Origin: Adiantum capillus-veneris
Lineage: Eukaryota > Streptophyta > Polypodiopsida > Polypodiales > Pteridaceae
DNA length: 64,000 nt
Direction of reading: 5' to 3'
Assembly (NCBI GenBank): GCA_014529385.2
Contig: CM043969.1
Span: 34,844,446 to 34,908,445, forward strand
This document shows, in pieces, positions 1 to 12,369 of the stretch. The position numbers and the translations under genes are program-made. Positions within the stretch are counted from its first letter, which is position 1. Every line of letters begins with the position of its first letter. Under the pieces are notes generated by a model that saw only the letters and a program-made list of their open reading frames with translations, had not been told where the DNA came from and did no database searches.

Positions 1-3000
1 GTATGCGAGGAGGATTGTCAGCCTTGCACTAAACAGACTGTCGAAATAGAGGATAGATTGATGACGAGTGCCGGAACACCTCTTGACGAAGGTGCACAGT
101 ACTCGGTGCTCCGAGCATCATTAGAAGTCCTCAACTTGCAAGAAAAATTTGGTTGGAGTAATGCAAGTGTCGATGCACTACTTCTGTAAGTATGGAATGT
201 GACTTTTATATACTCTCTCCCTCTTTCTTTATGGTGTCATCTTCTAGGAATTATACTAGTACGCATGTTTGTTGTAGTTTGATGGGAAAAATGTTGCCAG
301 AAGATCACCACATGCCTCTAGATTCTTGACGAGCTAGATCGTATGTCACTGCACTTGGAATCGAGTGTGAGCGCATCCATGCGTGCATCAACGATTGCAT
401 GCTATACCGTAATGAACATGCACATGCTACCTCATGTCCCATGTGCAGGGAGGCAAGAAACAAGACAAGAGTGAGTGGGGCACACCTACCTTGCAAGGTA
501 TTGAGACATTTTCCATTAATTCCTCTCATCCAACACATGTTTAAAAGCAGGTCTACCATGGAGCTTCTCACATGGCACGCGAACCATCACTCAAATGATG
601 GAGTGATGCATGTCCCTGCCGATTCACCTACATGGAGGCACATTGAAACTCAATGGCCAGAGTAAGTGATGGTGTCAACCCCTTTGGCACTAAGTCTACT
701 TCATGGAGCACTTGGCCTATGGTGATCATCAACTACAATATTCCACCATGGGAGACAACCACGAAGGGCAATATACTTCTTTCCTTGCTTGTGCTAGGGA
801 AGTACAAAGTGTCAGATATTGACATTTACCTCGAGCCACTCATCGAGGAGTTATGGAGAAGCATTCCTGTTGTCGATGTCTCACTTGCAAAGGGGGGGAG
901 AGAGGCCATTGTGAGGGGATCCTTATGTGGACTATGCATGGCTATCCTGGGCTTGGAGAGATTTCTGGTAACCCCCTTTCCATTATCTCTCTTTCCCTCT
1001 TTCCCTCTCTCCCTTTAGATCACTTTAGTTAACTCATCTCTCTAACCATATGATATGTATAAAGGGTTGTCCACATCGGGGCACAATGCATGTCCTACTT
1101 GCGGGCCATCATTGGTGTCGGAGAGGCCCGATTCCTTGTGCAAGGTAATGTATCCAAACAACCATCGTTTCTTACCCCAAGGGCATAACGAGCACAAGGC
1201 TCCAACAAATGCGAAGACTCCTCTAAAGCTCACGATGGCAGATTGGGCAACCATTTGGGAAGAACACCACAACAACAATCCGGCTTCGTGTCCTCCACGA
1301 AAAGGTATGTCAAGGTATTCCATATTTTTAAGGCTTCCATATTGGAAGGACTTAAAAATACAACACCTCTTGGATCCCATGCACATATTCAAGAATGTAC
1401 CCCAAACACTATGGGACCACATTTTTGACAACAGGGATTCTTTGGGTGCATTTGAGGCTTTTAAAACGTCTCCCCGCCTCTGGTACTCCACCGCGTGCCC
1501 CAAATGGAAATATTGTGCTTCCTAAAGCACCATGGATGCTAGCCAAAGAAGAATTAGACAAGGTGAAGGGTACCATTGCCTCTATTCGCACACCAACAGG
1601 ATACATGAGGTCACTAAGGGAGATTTCACAAAAGAAAAGAGAGGTGGAAGCGTTCAATTATATGGATTGAAGTCCCATGATTGGCACAAGATGCTTCGGG
1701 TAATCTTCATACTCCCTATTCTATCTACAGTTTGTGTGTACGACTATCATTCACTTTCCCTTTCCCTGATTTACTTTGTAGTTTTCTGTCGGCCGGTGAG
1801 TATGTGTATATGTCGGGACAAGAAAGTCAGGGATGCTATTTTCAAACTAGGAGAGCTAGTAAGGTACACCACAAGATTCCATGCAACTACACCTTTTTTA
1901 TGTACACAATAATTTCAACTAGCACTTAGTGTATCCTTGTGTGTTTTCTTGCAGATTTGTGATCTCCAAGGAAATCGAAATAGATGCTATCCATGCTCCT
2001 CAAACACTTGCAACAAAAACTGTGTGTGCCATTGAAGATGCATTCCTTGATCGATCCTTCTTAGTCAAATTCACCTCTTGGTTCATGTGGTGTAGGAGAT
2101 CGCTATATGTGGAGTAGTGCACGCATGATGGATGTTCTTCTTAGAGAGGTTTATAAAGACTCTCAAAGATTTTGTGCGGCTACAGTCTCAACCAGAGGCA
2201 TGTATGGCCGAAGGGTGGATTGTTCAAGAGGCATTTGTTTACATATCAGAGTATTTGGCACAAGTTGATCCTTCAATGCCTTGCATGTGGTCAGACGAGG
2301 AAGATGCAAGGATGACTTCATACTTGCCAAGTGGAAAGGGAAAACTACTTAACATGGATATGAATCTATCTCGAGTGGTCGATAACTTTTGCATTCTCAA
2401 TGCAAAGATCATGAACAAGTAGCTGGACTTGTGGACAGTGGCAAAGGCAAGGCGTTTGCAAGAGAGGGAAGCATGGAAACAAGAACATGGAGGAAGGAGG
2501 GCACCCCCAGTGCCTAGACACCTTGCATGTTTCCCATATCTCATTAGTGTAGAGTGGATTCATGAGAGAATGACCGAGGCAAAAGCGCGCGGAGAAGACA
2601 TCACCAGCAAAGAATGGGAGTATGCACGAGGCTGCGTACCAAAGGTAGAGTACTCATATACCTAAACCATATTGTAACGCTATTTCTTGAAACTATCTTT
2701 AATATGTATTTGATAAATTAATATATTTTTCTATTTTGTACTGCCTTTCCTTTAACTCTATGTGGTCAAAGGGTCGTCACTTTCGTACGCGCCACATTGA
2801 CGAGCGTAGAACCACCATGGATTGTGCCATCATGGGCAACTTTGACACAAACGATGATGAAGCTAGGTATTGCAGGACTATTGAAAGGATACTAAAGGTT
2901 AATTTTAGAACCTTTCATACCTTCATCTTAGTGTGCAAGTGGTTTGCAAATGTGTCTAGAAGACATGAGAATGGCCTCTACATGGTGGACTCTAGTGTGC

Positions 3001-3384
3001 ATCACACAGGGAGGTATGACAATTTAGTTTTACTCTGCAATTGTGAGTAGGTGAGTGACATGTACCTTTTTTTCTCTTATTTTCTTGTAGGATTAGTTAT
3101 ACCAATGTTAGTCACTTTGAGCTTCTATTTTAAAGGTCATCTATATCCCAACAATCCACCAACCAAAACTTTGTTTTGTAATTCCCGTAACACCTTGGGG
3201 GAGAACCATTTTTTCCACTAATGAAGTGGAGACTATCTTCGACCCTCTTCCACCTCCGACTTTGGATGAGGTGGAAACAGAGGAGAGGGAGGTCGATAAA
3301 TCAAGTCCGGCGACGGCATCAAGTCTTAGTAAGGATGATTGTCATAATGATGAAGATGATGAGCCTCCCCCAAAACGCCTCTGA
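1..3384 (+). pseudogene. CACTA tnp2-type transposase remnant, 5' end outside window
   Basis: Decayed multi-exon transposase of an En/Spm (CACTA) element. Read across frames, the order matches the tnp2 family. An N-terminal piece (about 70-190) is followed by a GTAAGT intron ending near 277. Next comes a Cys-containing block (HACINDC, CPMC) with FPLIP and a WH motif (360-660), then DGVNPFG and the NYNIPPW-like block (660-860). The signature LDPMHIFKNV lies near 1370-1400, and a KSHDWHKMLR block near 1665-1700. The DUF4218-type segment ending SQPEACMAEGW follows (2030-2260), and a DUF4216-like segment lies at 2756-3050. The acidic tail PPPKRL ends at 3384, at the junction with a Ty3 fragment. 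Several frame changes mean it cannot encode a full protein. It is clearly related to the transposase at 29056-32669 but diverged in nucleotide sequence, so the two are separate CACTA families or old copies. The family call is firm; exact exon limits are not. Confidence 0.85.
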
Positions 3385-3554
3385 AAAGCGATTTTTTTTA
3401 TTGCTTAGTACACATGCTATTTCAAAGTCATCTAAGAGATTTCCTACCAAATCCTTCCCCTTCTTTCCTTTAAATGTTGGAAATGCTACACTTGCCATGA
3501 TTGCTGAGATAGAGGGAGAGGTAGAAAGATACACTTCTTAGCTTACCCTTTCTA

Positions 3555-4135
3555 TAGTAGACTTGTCATGAGCCACAAAAATGGCTCACATCAGGATTCT
3601 AGTAAATGAAATATAACTTTTGTATATGATATCAAGACTACATGAAACTTTTTAATTATGGGCTCAAGATATGAAAAAGTTTCTACATACAAAAATTACA
3701 AAAAAAGATAAAAAGTAAAAAATTTACTTTTCTAAAATTAGCAAACTTTATGTGAAACTGCACTTCACTACTTAACTTGGAGAAGTAAAACATGTTGGCA
3801 GTCTTTGTATATGGGTTAAAAAACCTTGGTACATCTATCACATACCTATTGAGGGATTTTTCAAGGAAGTTTGGGCCTGCTTAACAATGATTTGATTTAC
3901 TTTCAAAAGAAAATAGAAAAAATTTATCCATTCGCACAAATTAGTCATAGAAGATGGAAATGGAAAGACACCTTTATACCTTCATTTAGCTCTATACTAT
4001 TTTTTATCACCTCATATTGAGTGTTGGTCATAATTCCCTGAAACCATTTTCTATTTAGATAACTAACATAGTGTTGGAGACTTTTCTACAAAAGTCTCAA
4101 AAAGCCACAAAAGTGGCTAATTTTTTACAAGACTA
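3555..4135. mobile_element. MITE-like insertion with inverted ends
   Basis: About 580 AT-rich bases are present here but absent from the homologous leader near 10355-10365, which shows a filled site versus an empty site. The two ends are imperfect inverted repeats. The left end reads AGACTTGTCATGAGCCAC, then AAAAAT and GGCTCA. The right end, reverse-complemented, reads AGTCTTGT, an A/T spacer, then AGCCAC and GTGGCT. Each end can also fold on itself (AGCCAC/GTGGCT). The flanks share CTA or TA as a possible target duplication. There is no coding content. Superfamily is not resolved. Confidence 0.5.
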
Positions 4136-4671
4136 GTGTTAATATTTGAAATGGTGCATTGCCTTGTACCAAAGGCAGGACAAATGGCTGATCTGATTCT
4201 AGAACCTCAAAGAAGCACTCCCCTCCCAGCATAGTGTTGATGATGTGCTGGTAGTGAGCCTTCCAATCCAGCGTTACCTTGATTGATCATACTCGTATCG
4301 GAATGTGTGACCTTCCTTGAGGTAGGTTGTACTAACTCATGTGAAACTTAGAGGTACTTAGTCGCTGTCAGAACTTGTGGGAGAGAGTGGTGTTCATTCC
4401 TGAAAGATACTTAGTAGATCCCTAGTCTCTCTAGTGAGAGCGTGAGCATGTGCTTCGTATTTGTCTGACGTGCTGGTTGTCTTTCCCACTACAAATCTAT
4501 CACCATTGCGCCTGGCACTCGCGCCTCCGATGAGATGCGAAGCTCATACAGCTGTGCTTGCAGCTCTTCTTCTTCTATCGTCTAGTTAGGAAGCCCTGCT
4601 AGCCATTCATCCATCCAGAAAAGGTTAGGGTTTTCAATCTTGTAAACAGAAGGGTTTCATGGAAGGATCCT

Positions 4672-4686
4672 CCGTGGGGGCGCCAA
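4672..4686 (-). other. Primer-binding site, truncated Ty3 copy
   Basis: Minus strand TTGGCGCCCCCACGG starts within five bases of the LTR end. A TTGGCGCC-type site directly after the LTR is typical of several plant Ty3 lineages (for example Athila/Tat relatives). Confidence 0.6.
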
Positions 4687-4908
4687 GAAAATGATTGTCA
4701 AAAATGACGTGCCACGTAGGGTGGCCTCTACACGACACATAGCTTGAAATCCCCAAGCATCATCTCAGGGGGGTAGCACCTAAGGTGTGCTATCTTAAAA
4801 CTCTAAAGGGGCACCACCTAGCATAAGCGTGACTAGGACACGTATCATAGCCTCAGACTTGTGACTCTATCACAACACACCCAAACCACATTCTTTTGAA
4901 TCCTGATT

Positions 4909-4928
4909 GAGAGAGAGAGTGTGTGTGG

Positions 4929-4959
<31 letters not shown>

Positions 4960-4968
4960 GAGAGAGAC
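4909..4968. repeat. (GA)n microsatellite in LTR
   Basis: Imperfect GA/GT run within the LTR. The matching run in the other LTR (17709-17760) is shorter, so the array has changed length since insertion. Confidence 0.9.
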
Positions 4969-5422
4969 TACCCTTTTCTTATCATTCCATACTATGAGAA
5001 ATCCCAAAGGGATACACAGACAGGCCCGATAGATTTCATAGAGAAGAAACTACCATCCAAAGGGTGGATGCTTACTTCTATCACATGCTACAACCCAAAT
5101 ACGCAGGTCTTGGTGGCAAATAGGTCCTTCTATTGATGTAGTTTCGTAGCAAGGTTACAAGATATTTCGAGCTCCAAGATGGGGCTTAGGCTAACCAAAA
5201 GTTTTGTTATGAGCTAGATGTGTGGCTAAACCCATATTCCCATGGTGCGAACATCAAGTGCTCCTAATTCTATGCGCTTAGAGTGCCAACCTTCCAAAAG
5301 AACTACCAATTGTCTATCATGCTTGTGTAGGGTGTGAATATTGTTATGATTATAGTGATATTGTTCTTCTCAACATTGGCGTTCTCCTCTCTGTGATCTA
5401 CTTAAGTGGAGAGCTCACCCTC

Positions 5423-5433
5423 TTTATATAGGA
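5423..5433 (-). promoter_or_regulatory. LTR TATA box
   Basis: Minus strand CTATATAAAGA, followed downstream by the purine-rich leader of the LTR. The same position in the other LTR (18221-18231) reads CTATATAAGG, so the motif is conserved between the two copies. Confidence 0.6.
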
Positions 5434-5636
5434 TTTTGGGAGTGGTGATCTCTCTTACTAGTAGGGTGAGAGAGAGTGTGAGTGTGCCATGTGATTGTGA
5501 GACCTGCTCTAGTGGAGCCTCTTCTTATTCTATTGAGTAGGAGAGACAAGGTGAAGAGAGTAGAGAGAGAGGGAAGAAGTGGGGTAGGGATAGGTGAATT
5601 TACAAATGCTATCCATGGCCAGACGTAGGGTAACTT

Positions 5637-6575
5637 GTGGTGGATTCCTCCAAAATGAATACACATTTGATTTTGTCCAAGCACTGGGAAAAAACATTGG
5701 TAGAAGAACCTAGATTTTCAACAATGGTCATCATGACTAGCTCTCAAGAAATCCAGCCTACTACTGCTCCAAGATTATCGGCTTCCGACAAAGGCAAAGC
5801 CAAAATGAGCCCACAAATGTCCTACCAATAGAAGCAGCCCCTTAAATCAGAGTCTTCAATCTAGCCCTGAAAAGTTCAAGACAGAGCTTCGACATCAACT
5901 GACCACATGCTTCCACATGAAAGACAGACTCCAAAGAAAATCTTTCAACCAAAATAACCTACACTGCGAGATCATCGTCGACAAAAATCTTCAAAGGTCT
6001 ACATCAAAGCTGAAGAAATCAAGGTCAAGGACCCAATATGGGTAAATGAGCCTAGAAGATTGACGAAAGGTAAACACATGGGATGGATATCCTCCCACTA
6101 CAGCTTAGCAGAGCAAGGCTATTATGAGGGTCAAAAGAAACTTTGGTTACCAAAACCACAGGCCTCGGCTTATGTGGTGGATAAAGGTTTAAAAAAAAAT
6201 CCCCAAAAGCAACAAAGATCATATTTATATCGCCAAAGGAGACCAACCAACAAGGCTCGCCAAAGGGATGCAGGAAATTTCAAATCCAACTCGCCTTCAT
6301 ACCAACATGGGACTTCATCGATAAATAATCCCAAAAATGGCACTCTTGTACATCTCAATACGACATCAAAAACATCACGGGAAGTGCCATCTACAATCCT
6401 TCAAGCACAAGGTTACTATGAAGGAAATCGGGAACGACTTCAGCTTGAAAATAATCGCAATTTCACGGAAGGCAAAATCAAGGACAATGTCACAATGAAG
6501 GCAAAGGATATCTGCAAAGACACGCTAATCACACGATTGAAACTAATCCATCTGTGCTCTACTTGTGCTGTATAA
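5637..6575 (+). pseudogene. Antisense ORF region between integrase and 3' LTR
   Basis: On the plus strand, opposite to gag-pol, an interrupted reading frame runs from 5637 to 6575; the longest open piece (6060-6575) is 171 aa. It is Lys/Gln/Ser rich and contains a repeated module: LAEQGYYEGQKKLWLPK near residue 15 and LQAQGYYEGNRERLQLE near residue 118. A basic stretch (YRQRRPTNKARQR) lies between them. Position and orientation match the additional antisense ORFs known from some Tat-lineage plant Ty3 elements, whose function is not established. One or more stops separate the 5637-5831 piece from the rest. No domain is recognised. Confidence 0.5.
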
Positions 6576-6757
6576 TGATTGATTGCCTCCTCTTTGTCCA
6601 ACTGTACTCGTTCCAAGTCAAGGTTGTGATCTTTCAAATTCATGTTGGGTTGTTAAAGCTGGCTCCCCGTCATTCTGAGACTTGCTAGTTGCACCTCAAT
6701 ATGTAAAATTGCCTCCTTATCAAATACCAAATGATATGGGGTGAACCTCAAAGATGT

Positions 6758-9700
6758 TCAGAATAAGGTACGGTAGGCCCACAAAGTTGGGAGTATATAC
6801 TTATCCCAATCCCCACGATGGTTGTTAACCTGCTTGGTGATGATTTTACAAATAATTCCATTCAGTTTTTCAACTAGGCCATTACATTGAGGGTAATATG
6901 GTGTGGAGTTCCTCCTGGTAATGTCTAATTTCTGCATTAACTCCCCTACCAAGCCTTCTTGGAAACATGGTCCTCTATCAGAGATGATATCTAAAGGTGT
7001 ACCAAACCTGCAAACAGATGTGCTCATAGACAAACTTGGCTACCTCCACAACTGTGATCCTAGTTGTGGCTCTAGCTTCCTCCCATCTAGTCGTATAGTC
7101 GACTCCCATGATGATATAGAAATTCCCAGAGTTGACCCTAGGAAATGGTCCTCAGGCATATATACACCATTTTTCAAATGGTTCGAAGGTGTTTGAGGTC
7201 TTGGGACTGAGGCTTGGGATAGTTCAAGCTTTCTTCAAAGTTTATGTTATGCTTGTGATGCATGAAGTTTTCCATTTTCATTGCATCACCTAGGTCACAA
7301 GGAACACAAAGATTGTATTGTAACAAGTCTCTCTTAATGGAAGAAATCATAATACAAATGCCTATTGGAGGGGGTACCGGCTTCACATAAATCCGGTCCT
7401 CAACTGTTGTCATGTTCTCTAAATTCTCTCTCTCGCAAAAGTATTGTTCATGCCAAGTTAACAAATTTTTATGATTATGTTGTTATCTTCAATTATGTTC
7501 ACCCGCTATGCTCACAAAGTAATTTCTCAAAAGTACTCTCATTAATTTCCGCTACTCTCAAATTAAATAGGCCAATTTCACATGCCCTCCTAGGATTTGC
7601 AGCCTTGCTAAACCCTCACTCCCTTTCTCTAGGTGTGAGATGTGAGGGCTATATATAAAAAAATCATCAATGAACTCTCTTATGAATGTTCCAAAGATCG
7701 GTTGAAAGACATATGTGACATATCTCTTGAATGTGGCAGGTGCATTTGTGAGACCAAATGGCATAACTCTATAAGCAGAACAACCCATGGTGTAGTAAAA
7801 GTGGTTTTTAGTTGATCTTCAAAGGCTATGCGTATTTAAAAATAGCCAAAATACGCGTCACTGTGTAGCAATCAAAACCAACTACTTCATTCAGAATTTC
7901 ATCCAAGAAAGGGAGAGGGAAATGGCCCCTCTTTGTGGCTGCATTTAGTGGTTTGTAGTCGACGTAGACCCTCCACTTACCACTCTTCTTAGGTGTCACC
8001 ACTACGGGTGAAACCCACTCTGAGTTTTCCACAGGGTAAATGAACCCTAATTCCAGTAGTTTCCTTACCTCGGCAAGGAGTGCCTTTTCTTGTATGACCC
8101 CAACCGTTGTAGTTTCTGCACAACTGTCTTTACCCCTTCCTTCAACTTAATGTGATGTTGCACCGTTGTAATACCTGTGATTCTTTCATGGTTGTCAATG
8201 AAAATCTCAAGGAATCCCATCAACATTTGAAAAAATTAATCCTTCTCTTTGCTTGTTAATTCCATAGACAGTGTACTTTTCAGCCTACCCTCTCATAGGC
8301 CAGGTGATTTATTTTCCTCTCTGCTGCTTTGACCTTCTGGTGACGGGTTGCCAGTCGTGCTTGCCCTTTGTAGGTCCTTCATGATAATGACCATGACATC
8401 GATGGAACTGTCGCTCTCATCGATGAAAGTGGTCTCCTCCTCAGAAGTGGAAGACTCACTAGTGGTTTCATCTGCGGATGTCTCTAGGTCCATTTGTTTC
8501 TGCTTTCTGATGCTCATGTCATAGTAGATTGTTTCCCCCTTCTTATAGGTCATGCGTAGAAGACCAGTGCCCTAGTCCTGCTTTGCCTTCATGGTCATCA
8601 ACCATGGCCTTCCCAAGATTAATGGATAGCCCTCCCCCATAGTTGGCATCACAAAAATATCTACTTCTACCTCAGTTGAAGGCTTTTACCTTCACGACAC
8701 TTACCACACCAGCACATTTTACCTTTGTGTTGTTTTCCATATTTGCCTTGCATTGAGAAGTCCGGTCAACCTTGAGCTGTAGCCAAACCATCATAGCTTC
8801 ACTCATCATAGATATTCGTGCACCACCATCAATGTAGGTGTTTCCACCCCTCTTACCCTTTATGTTGACATCAACGACTCGAAGGATGTCAACCATATTG
8901 CAACCTCAAATTGCTCCGATCACCTTTGCTTTGGAGCACCTTGTACTTACCATTTTAGACCATTGCCACCTTAACTTTGGTACGAGATGTAGCAGTTTCC
9001 ATGTAATCATTGGTCCTTGATCTGCCACATATCATAGGGCCTTGAACTCTCCCCTAACTGAAAGTCCTTCATGCCTATTTTTTGTCGTGGCCTTGACGGC
9101 CTTTTGCTAGTCTCTCCCTTCATGCTTCTCTCATCATCAGCTTGTGGAGTTTTCTCCCTCCTAGCTCTCTTTACAGTCATGTTTTCAAATGGTTCCACAA
9201 AGGTTGCCTTCACCTCACTCTTGCCGTTCTCCTTCACTCAAGGTGCATCCACTACTACAACCTTTGCTTTCTCCTCTAAGCTTATGATGCTTACAGTGTG
9301 ACCAGGTGGTGGTGTCGGTGGAAGAGGTGGAATGAGTGCTTGTGGTGGTTCCGGGGGTGGCTGTAGGATTTGTGTTGATGGGGCTAGTGGTCGGGGTGGA
9401 GGTGCTCTCTCTCTAGGGGGTGACCGTTGGTTTCTCCTACCTCCTCTATTATAGGGTTGTGGCGGTTGAGGGCACTAGTACATACCGTGACTGTCTTCTC
9501 CATTGTTGTAGTAGTGATACTCCCTGATTTGTCATCGTGCCCTTCTTGGGTCCTGATCTCTTTCTTGTTTCCTTCCTTGATGTATCAAGTTGACACACAA
9601 GTTATGGAGTTGATCAGTAATGCGGGCCAACATATCTTGTTGGCCATTTCTTACCCCAATAGCCAGTGGTGGTGGAGGTGGAGTGGTGGTTGTCATGGTT

Positions 9701-10262
9701 GGTGGTTGACGCGATGTTCCTGCTTTTGTTGACTCGTTTTCTTTGGCTTTCATCCGCAGCTTCGTGTCCTTAAGGCGAGCAGTCTCCAGGATAGCTCATA
9801 CGTAGCCGGGAACCTACTCTTCATCTTCTCCTTGAGCGGCGGCCATAAGCCATGCGTGAACCAGTCCTTTTTTAGGAAATCGGGTGCAGCTTCTCCTCTT
9901 GCCAGTGACTCAACTCACCCTTCCCACAAATCTGCTAACTTGGACTCATAGATGGCATACTCTAAAAGACCCTCCTGCTTCAAGTCTCTCAACTTGTCAC
10001 ATAGCTTCTTTGAAGTGGTACCTCCCCCAAAACGCCTTTTAAAGGTAGTTTCTAGGAGCTCCTAGTTATCCTTAGTTGCTTGTGGGAGTGCGTTGTACCA
10101 CGACCTAGCTTCTAGCTTTATGAGATGCTTATACATTTTAACCCGGGACTCATCTTTATCTTTGTTGCTTACTACACATGCTGCTTCAAAGTCATCTAAG
10201 AAATCTACTACCAAGTCCTCCCCCTTCTTTCCTTTAAATGTTGGAAATGCTACACTTGCCAT
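6758..10262 (-). pseudogene. Ty3 family A gag-pol remnant
   Basis: Minus-strand polyprotein in several broken frames. Gag starts at 10262 (MASVAFPTFKGKKGEDLV, then a SWYNAL block). A Pro/Arg-rich linker follows (9750-9300), then an acidic Ser-rich stretch. The protease piece (8896-8672) has the DGGA active-site-like motif (TYIDGGARISMMSE). Reverse transcriptase is represented by 8032-7826 (SGKWRVYVDYKPLNAAT) and 7788-7558 (VMPFGLTNAPATF, then FIDD, the YxDD equivalent). The integrase core at 7033-6758 has ISDRG with its Asp and NGLVEKLNG with its Glu, ending in a YRTLF block. RNase H and the integrase zinc domain are not recognisable. The piece in between (7464-7174) is instead related to another element's LTR. 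In-frame stops and frame changes make it non-functional. Confidence 0.8.
7175..7470 (-). repeat. Module shared with chromovirus LTR
   Basis: The minus strand here matches the plus strand at 55080-55370 and 63640-63910, which lie in the LTRs of the chromovirus. Shared stretches include GGCATGAACAATACTT, TTGAGGACCGGATTTA, TACAATACAAT followed by CTTTGTGTTCCTT, and CCCAAGACCTCA followed by ACCTTCGAA. In this element it lies where RNase H and the integrase N-terminus should be. Confidence 0.6.
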
Positions 10263-11115
10263 GATTGCTGAGAGAGAGAGAGAGAGCTAAAAAGATACAC
10301 TGCTTAGCTTGCAACTATAAATTATTTTTTTTCTTACAAGAAGGCGTGTATACCCTTTCTAAACTAGAACATAGATTAAATCTCAATTGGTACATTGCCT
10401 TGTACCAAAGGTAGGAAAAATGGCTGATTTGATGCCAGAACCTCAAAGACGTGCTCCCCTCCTAGCATAGTGTTGATGATGTGTTGGTAGTTAGCCTTCC
10501 AATCCAGTATTACCTTGAATGATTGTACTCGTATCGGAATGTGTGATCTGCCTTGAGGTAGGTTGTACTGACTCATGTGAAGCTTAGAGGTACTTAGTCG
10601 CTATGAGAACTTCTAGGAGAGAGGGGTGTCCTTTCCTGAAACAGACTCAGTAGATCCCTAGTCTCTCTAGTGAGAGCGTGAGTATGTTCTTTCGTTATTT
10701 GTGCTACAGCATCAGGTGTGACTTGGAAACTAACTTTGATAATTACCTTGGTGACTTGAGTTACCCGATTCCCGAAGTAGAATAGTGTTGACGTGCTGCT
10801 TTGCAAAGCTCCCTCCATCTTGTTGTTGCGGGTTGGTCGTAGGTTGCGGACATGGTGTCTTCCTTCTCCTTCTTCTCCTTGGTACACAAGCTATGTATAT
10901 CCACTGAGTCTGACGTGCTAGTTCTCTTTCCCACTGCAAATCACTGTTATGCCTGGCACTCGAGCCTCGACGGAGATGGAAAGTTCGTCCAGCTGTGCTT
11001 GGAGCTCTTCTTCTTCTGTCATCTAGTTAGCAAAACCTGCTAACTACCATTCATCCATCCGCAAGAGTTTAGGGTGTTTAGTCTTGTAAACTCAAGGGTT
11101 TCATGAAAGGATCCT

Positions 11116-11135
11116 CCGTGGGGGTGCCAAGAAAA
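11116..11135 (-). other. Primer-binding site of Ty3 family A
   Basis: Minus strand TTGGCACCCCCACGG follows the LTR end (ACAATCATTTTC). It corresponds to the site at 4672-4686 with one C-to-T type difference in the CGCC core. Confidence 0.55.
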
Positions 11136-11263
11136 TGATTGTCGAAAAATGACATGCGAGGTGAGGTGGCCTCTACACCACACATAGCTTGAAATCCCCA
11201 AGCATCATCTCAGGGGGGGTAGCGCCTAAGGTGTGCTATCCTATAACTCTGAAGGGGCACCAC

Positions 11264-12172
11264 TGTTATGGAATTGATATTTTACTGTTTATTGCAGAAA
11301 AGGCTTGACCGAGCTAAGCTATTGCAAAAGGATATTAATTTTAGGAAAAATTACCAAAATACCCCTCAAATTTCAAAAGTTCCCAAGATACCCCCGATAT
11401 TTTGTCATGAATTCCCAAAATGCCCTTCAAATTTTCCAAAAGTCCCAAAATACCCTTGATTGTGAGAGTAAATTTCTCAAAAAATAATTTTTTTTGTAGG
11501 TCTTCACAAGAAGAGTGATTGTCTATCGTACAAGATGCTAAAACTACAATTTGAGTTGGTTACATAGGCTTTGGAGACGAATTGCTTCATTATTTTTAGA
11601 CATAATTGCCTTTTTAGCGATTGGAACTGGTGAAAAATTACATGCCGAGCACTCAAAAATGGATCTCAATTGTCAAAAATGAATGAAGATTAGAAAATCT
11701 TGAGCAATCTAGGCAAAATAGATACAAGGGTATTTTGGGAATTTCCTCAAATTAGAGGGGTAATCTAATAATTTTCCCTATATTTGATTATGCAAGTGCT
11801 CTTTATGAGCTTTGGCCATTTATGATCGGTTGACGAGTTTGTACTCAATTTGACCATTCAAGAAATCTATAAATGAAGTACGTGCAAGAGGGAAATGGTC
11901 ACTCTTGCACGAGGGGAGATTGCACCTAGTGTTTGCGTTGCTCTGCTCTCCTCTCCTCTCTTCTCTCACATTGTGCTGGCATAGCACTTCGCTCTAGGAG
12001 GTGCGTTTGCACGTGCACTTTTGCTCTCTATCTCTCTCATTGTTTGTGTATCACGTGATTATATATATGCGCTTATGGGATTGCTAGGTATGTCGATTTA
12101 TCTATTTTATGAATTGCAACGTGTTATTTTTGCGTATTTTGCAAGGCAACCGTGCATTCAGTTTGTAGTAGC
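11264..12172 (+). repeat. 5' LTR of copia-like element
   Basis: Matches 17148-17623 apart from a 450-base MITE at 11338-11787. It contains CTATAAATGAAG (about 11869-11880) as a probable TATA region. C/T-rich sequence with CTCTCC repeats follows downstream. Confidence 0.8.
11338..11787. mobile_element. MITE inside the 5' LTR
   Basis: Present in the left LTR and absent from the right LTR (empty site near 17232-17240). The ends are inverted: GGAAAAATTACC with TACCCCTCAAATTT at the left, and AAATTAGAGGGGTAAT with ATAATTTTCC at the right. A 3-base duplication of the TTA/CTA type is possible. It has no coding content and must have inserted after the retrotransposon. Confidence 0.7.
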
Positions 12173-12186
12173 AGCGGTATCCGAGC
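12173..12186 (+). other. Primer-binding site, initiator-Met tRNA type
   Basis: GCGGTATCCGAGCC immediately follows the LTR. It resembles the common plant TGGTATCAGAGCC site, with two mismatches. Confidence 0.65.
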
Positions 12187-12369
12187 CAGCAATATGCTCC
12201 TATGAGCACAATAAACATGCCCTTAAAGCAATCCATGATGACCAAATACTGAAGCTAAGTTTTTGTGTTTACTCTATGTGTTTTATTAACCTGATTCTTG
12301 CTCAAAATTTATATGTTTTTTTTGTATTTTCCAACCACTTGGATCGTGATGTAATATAGAATTAGAACA

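Larger units (their letters stand above)
3361..4691 (-). other. Truncated Ty3 internal fragment (leader plus gag start)
   Basis: This stretch is a second copy of 10021-11135, the leader and gag start of the neighbouring Ty3 element, in the same orientation. Shared landmarks are the gag start (MASVAFPTFKGKKG on the minus strand, about 3450-3500) and the leader around 4150-4690. The TTGGCGCC-type primer-binding site (4672-4686) directly abuts the LTR at 4692. It lacks about 120 bp of gag present in the other copy, and it contains a MITE-like insertion at 3555-4135. Together with the LTR at 4692-5640 it forms the 5' end of a second element, cut off at about 3361 where CACTA sequence begins. Confidence 0.75.
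4692..5640 (-). repeat. 3' LTR of Ty3 family A
   Basis: Direct repeat of 11136-11263 plus 17624-18433. On the minus strand it carries a TATA box (5423-5433) and a long homopurine/homopyrimidine tract (4909-4968), and ends ACAATCA next to the TTGGCGCC-type primer-binding sequence. It also serves as the 5' LTR of the truncated copy to its left. The uninterrupted site at 4808-4820 (GGGGCACCACCTAGC) shows where the copia-like element entered the other LTR. Confidence 0.8.

Noticed and set aside
1042-1503. 153-aa minus-strand ORF
   Set aside because: Mirror frame of the transposase exon carrying LDPMHIFKNV on the plus strand.
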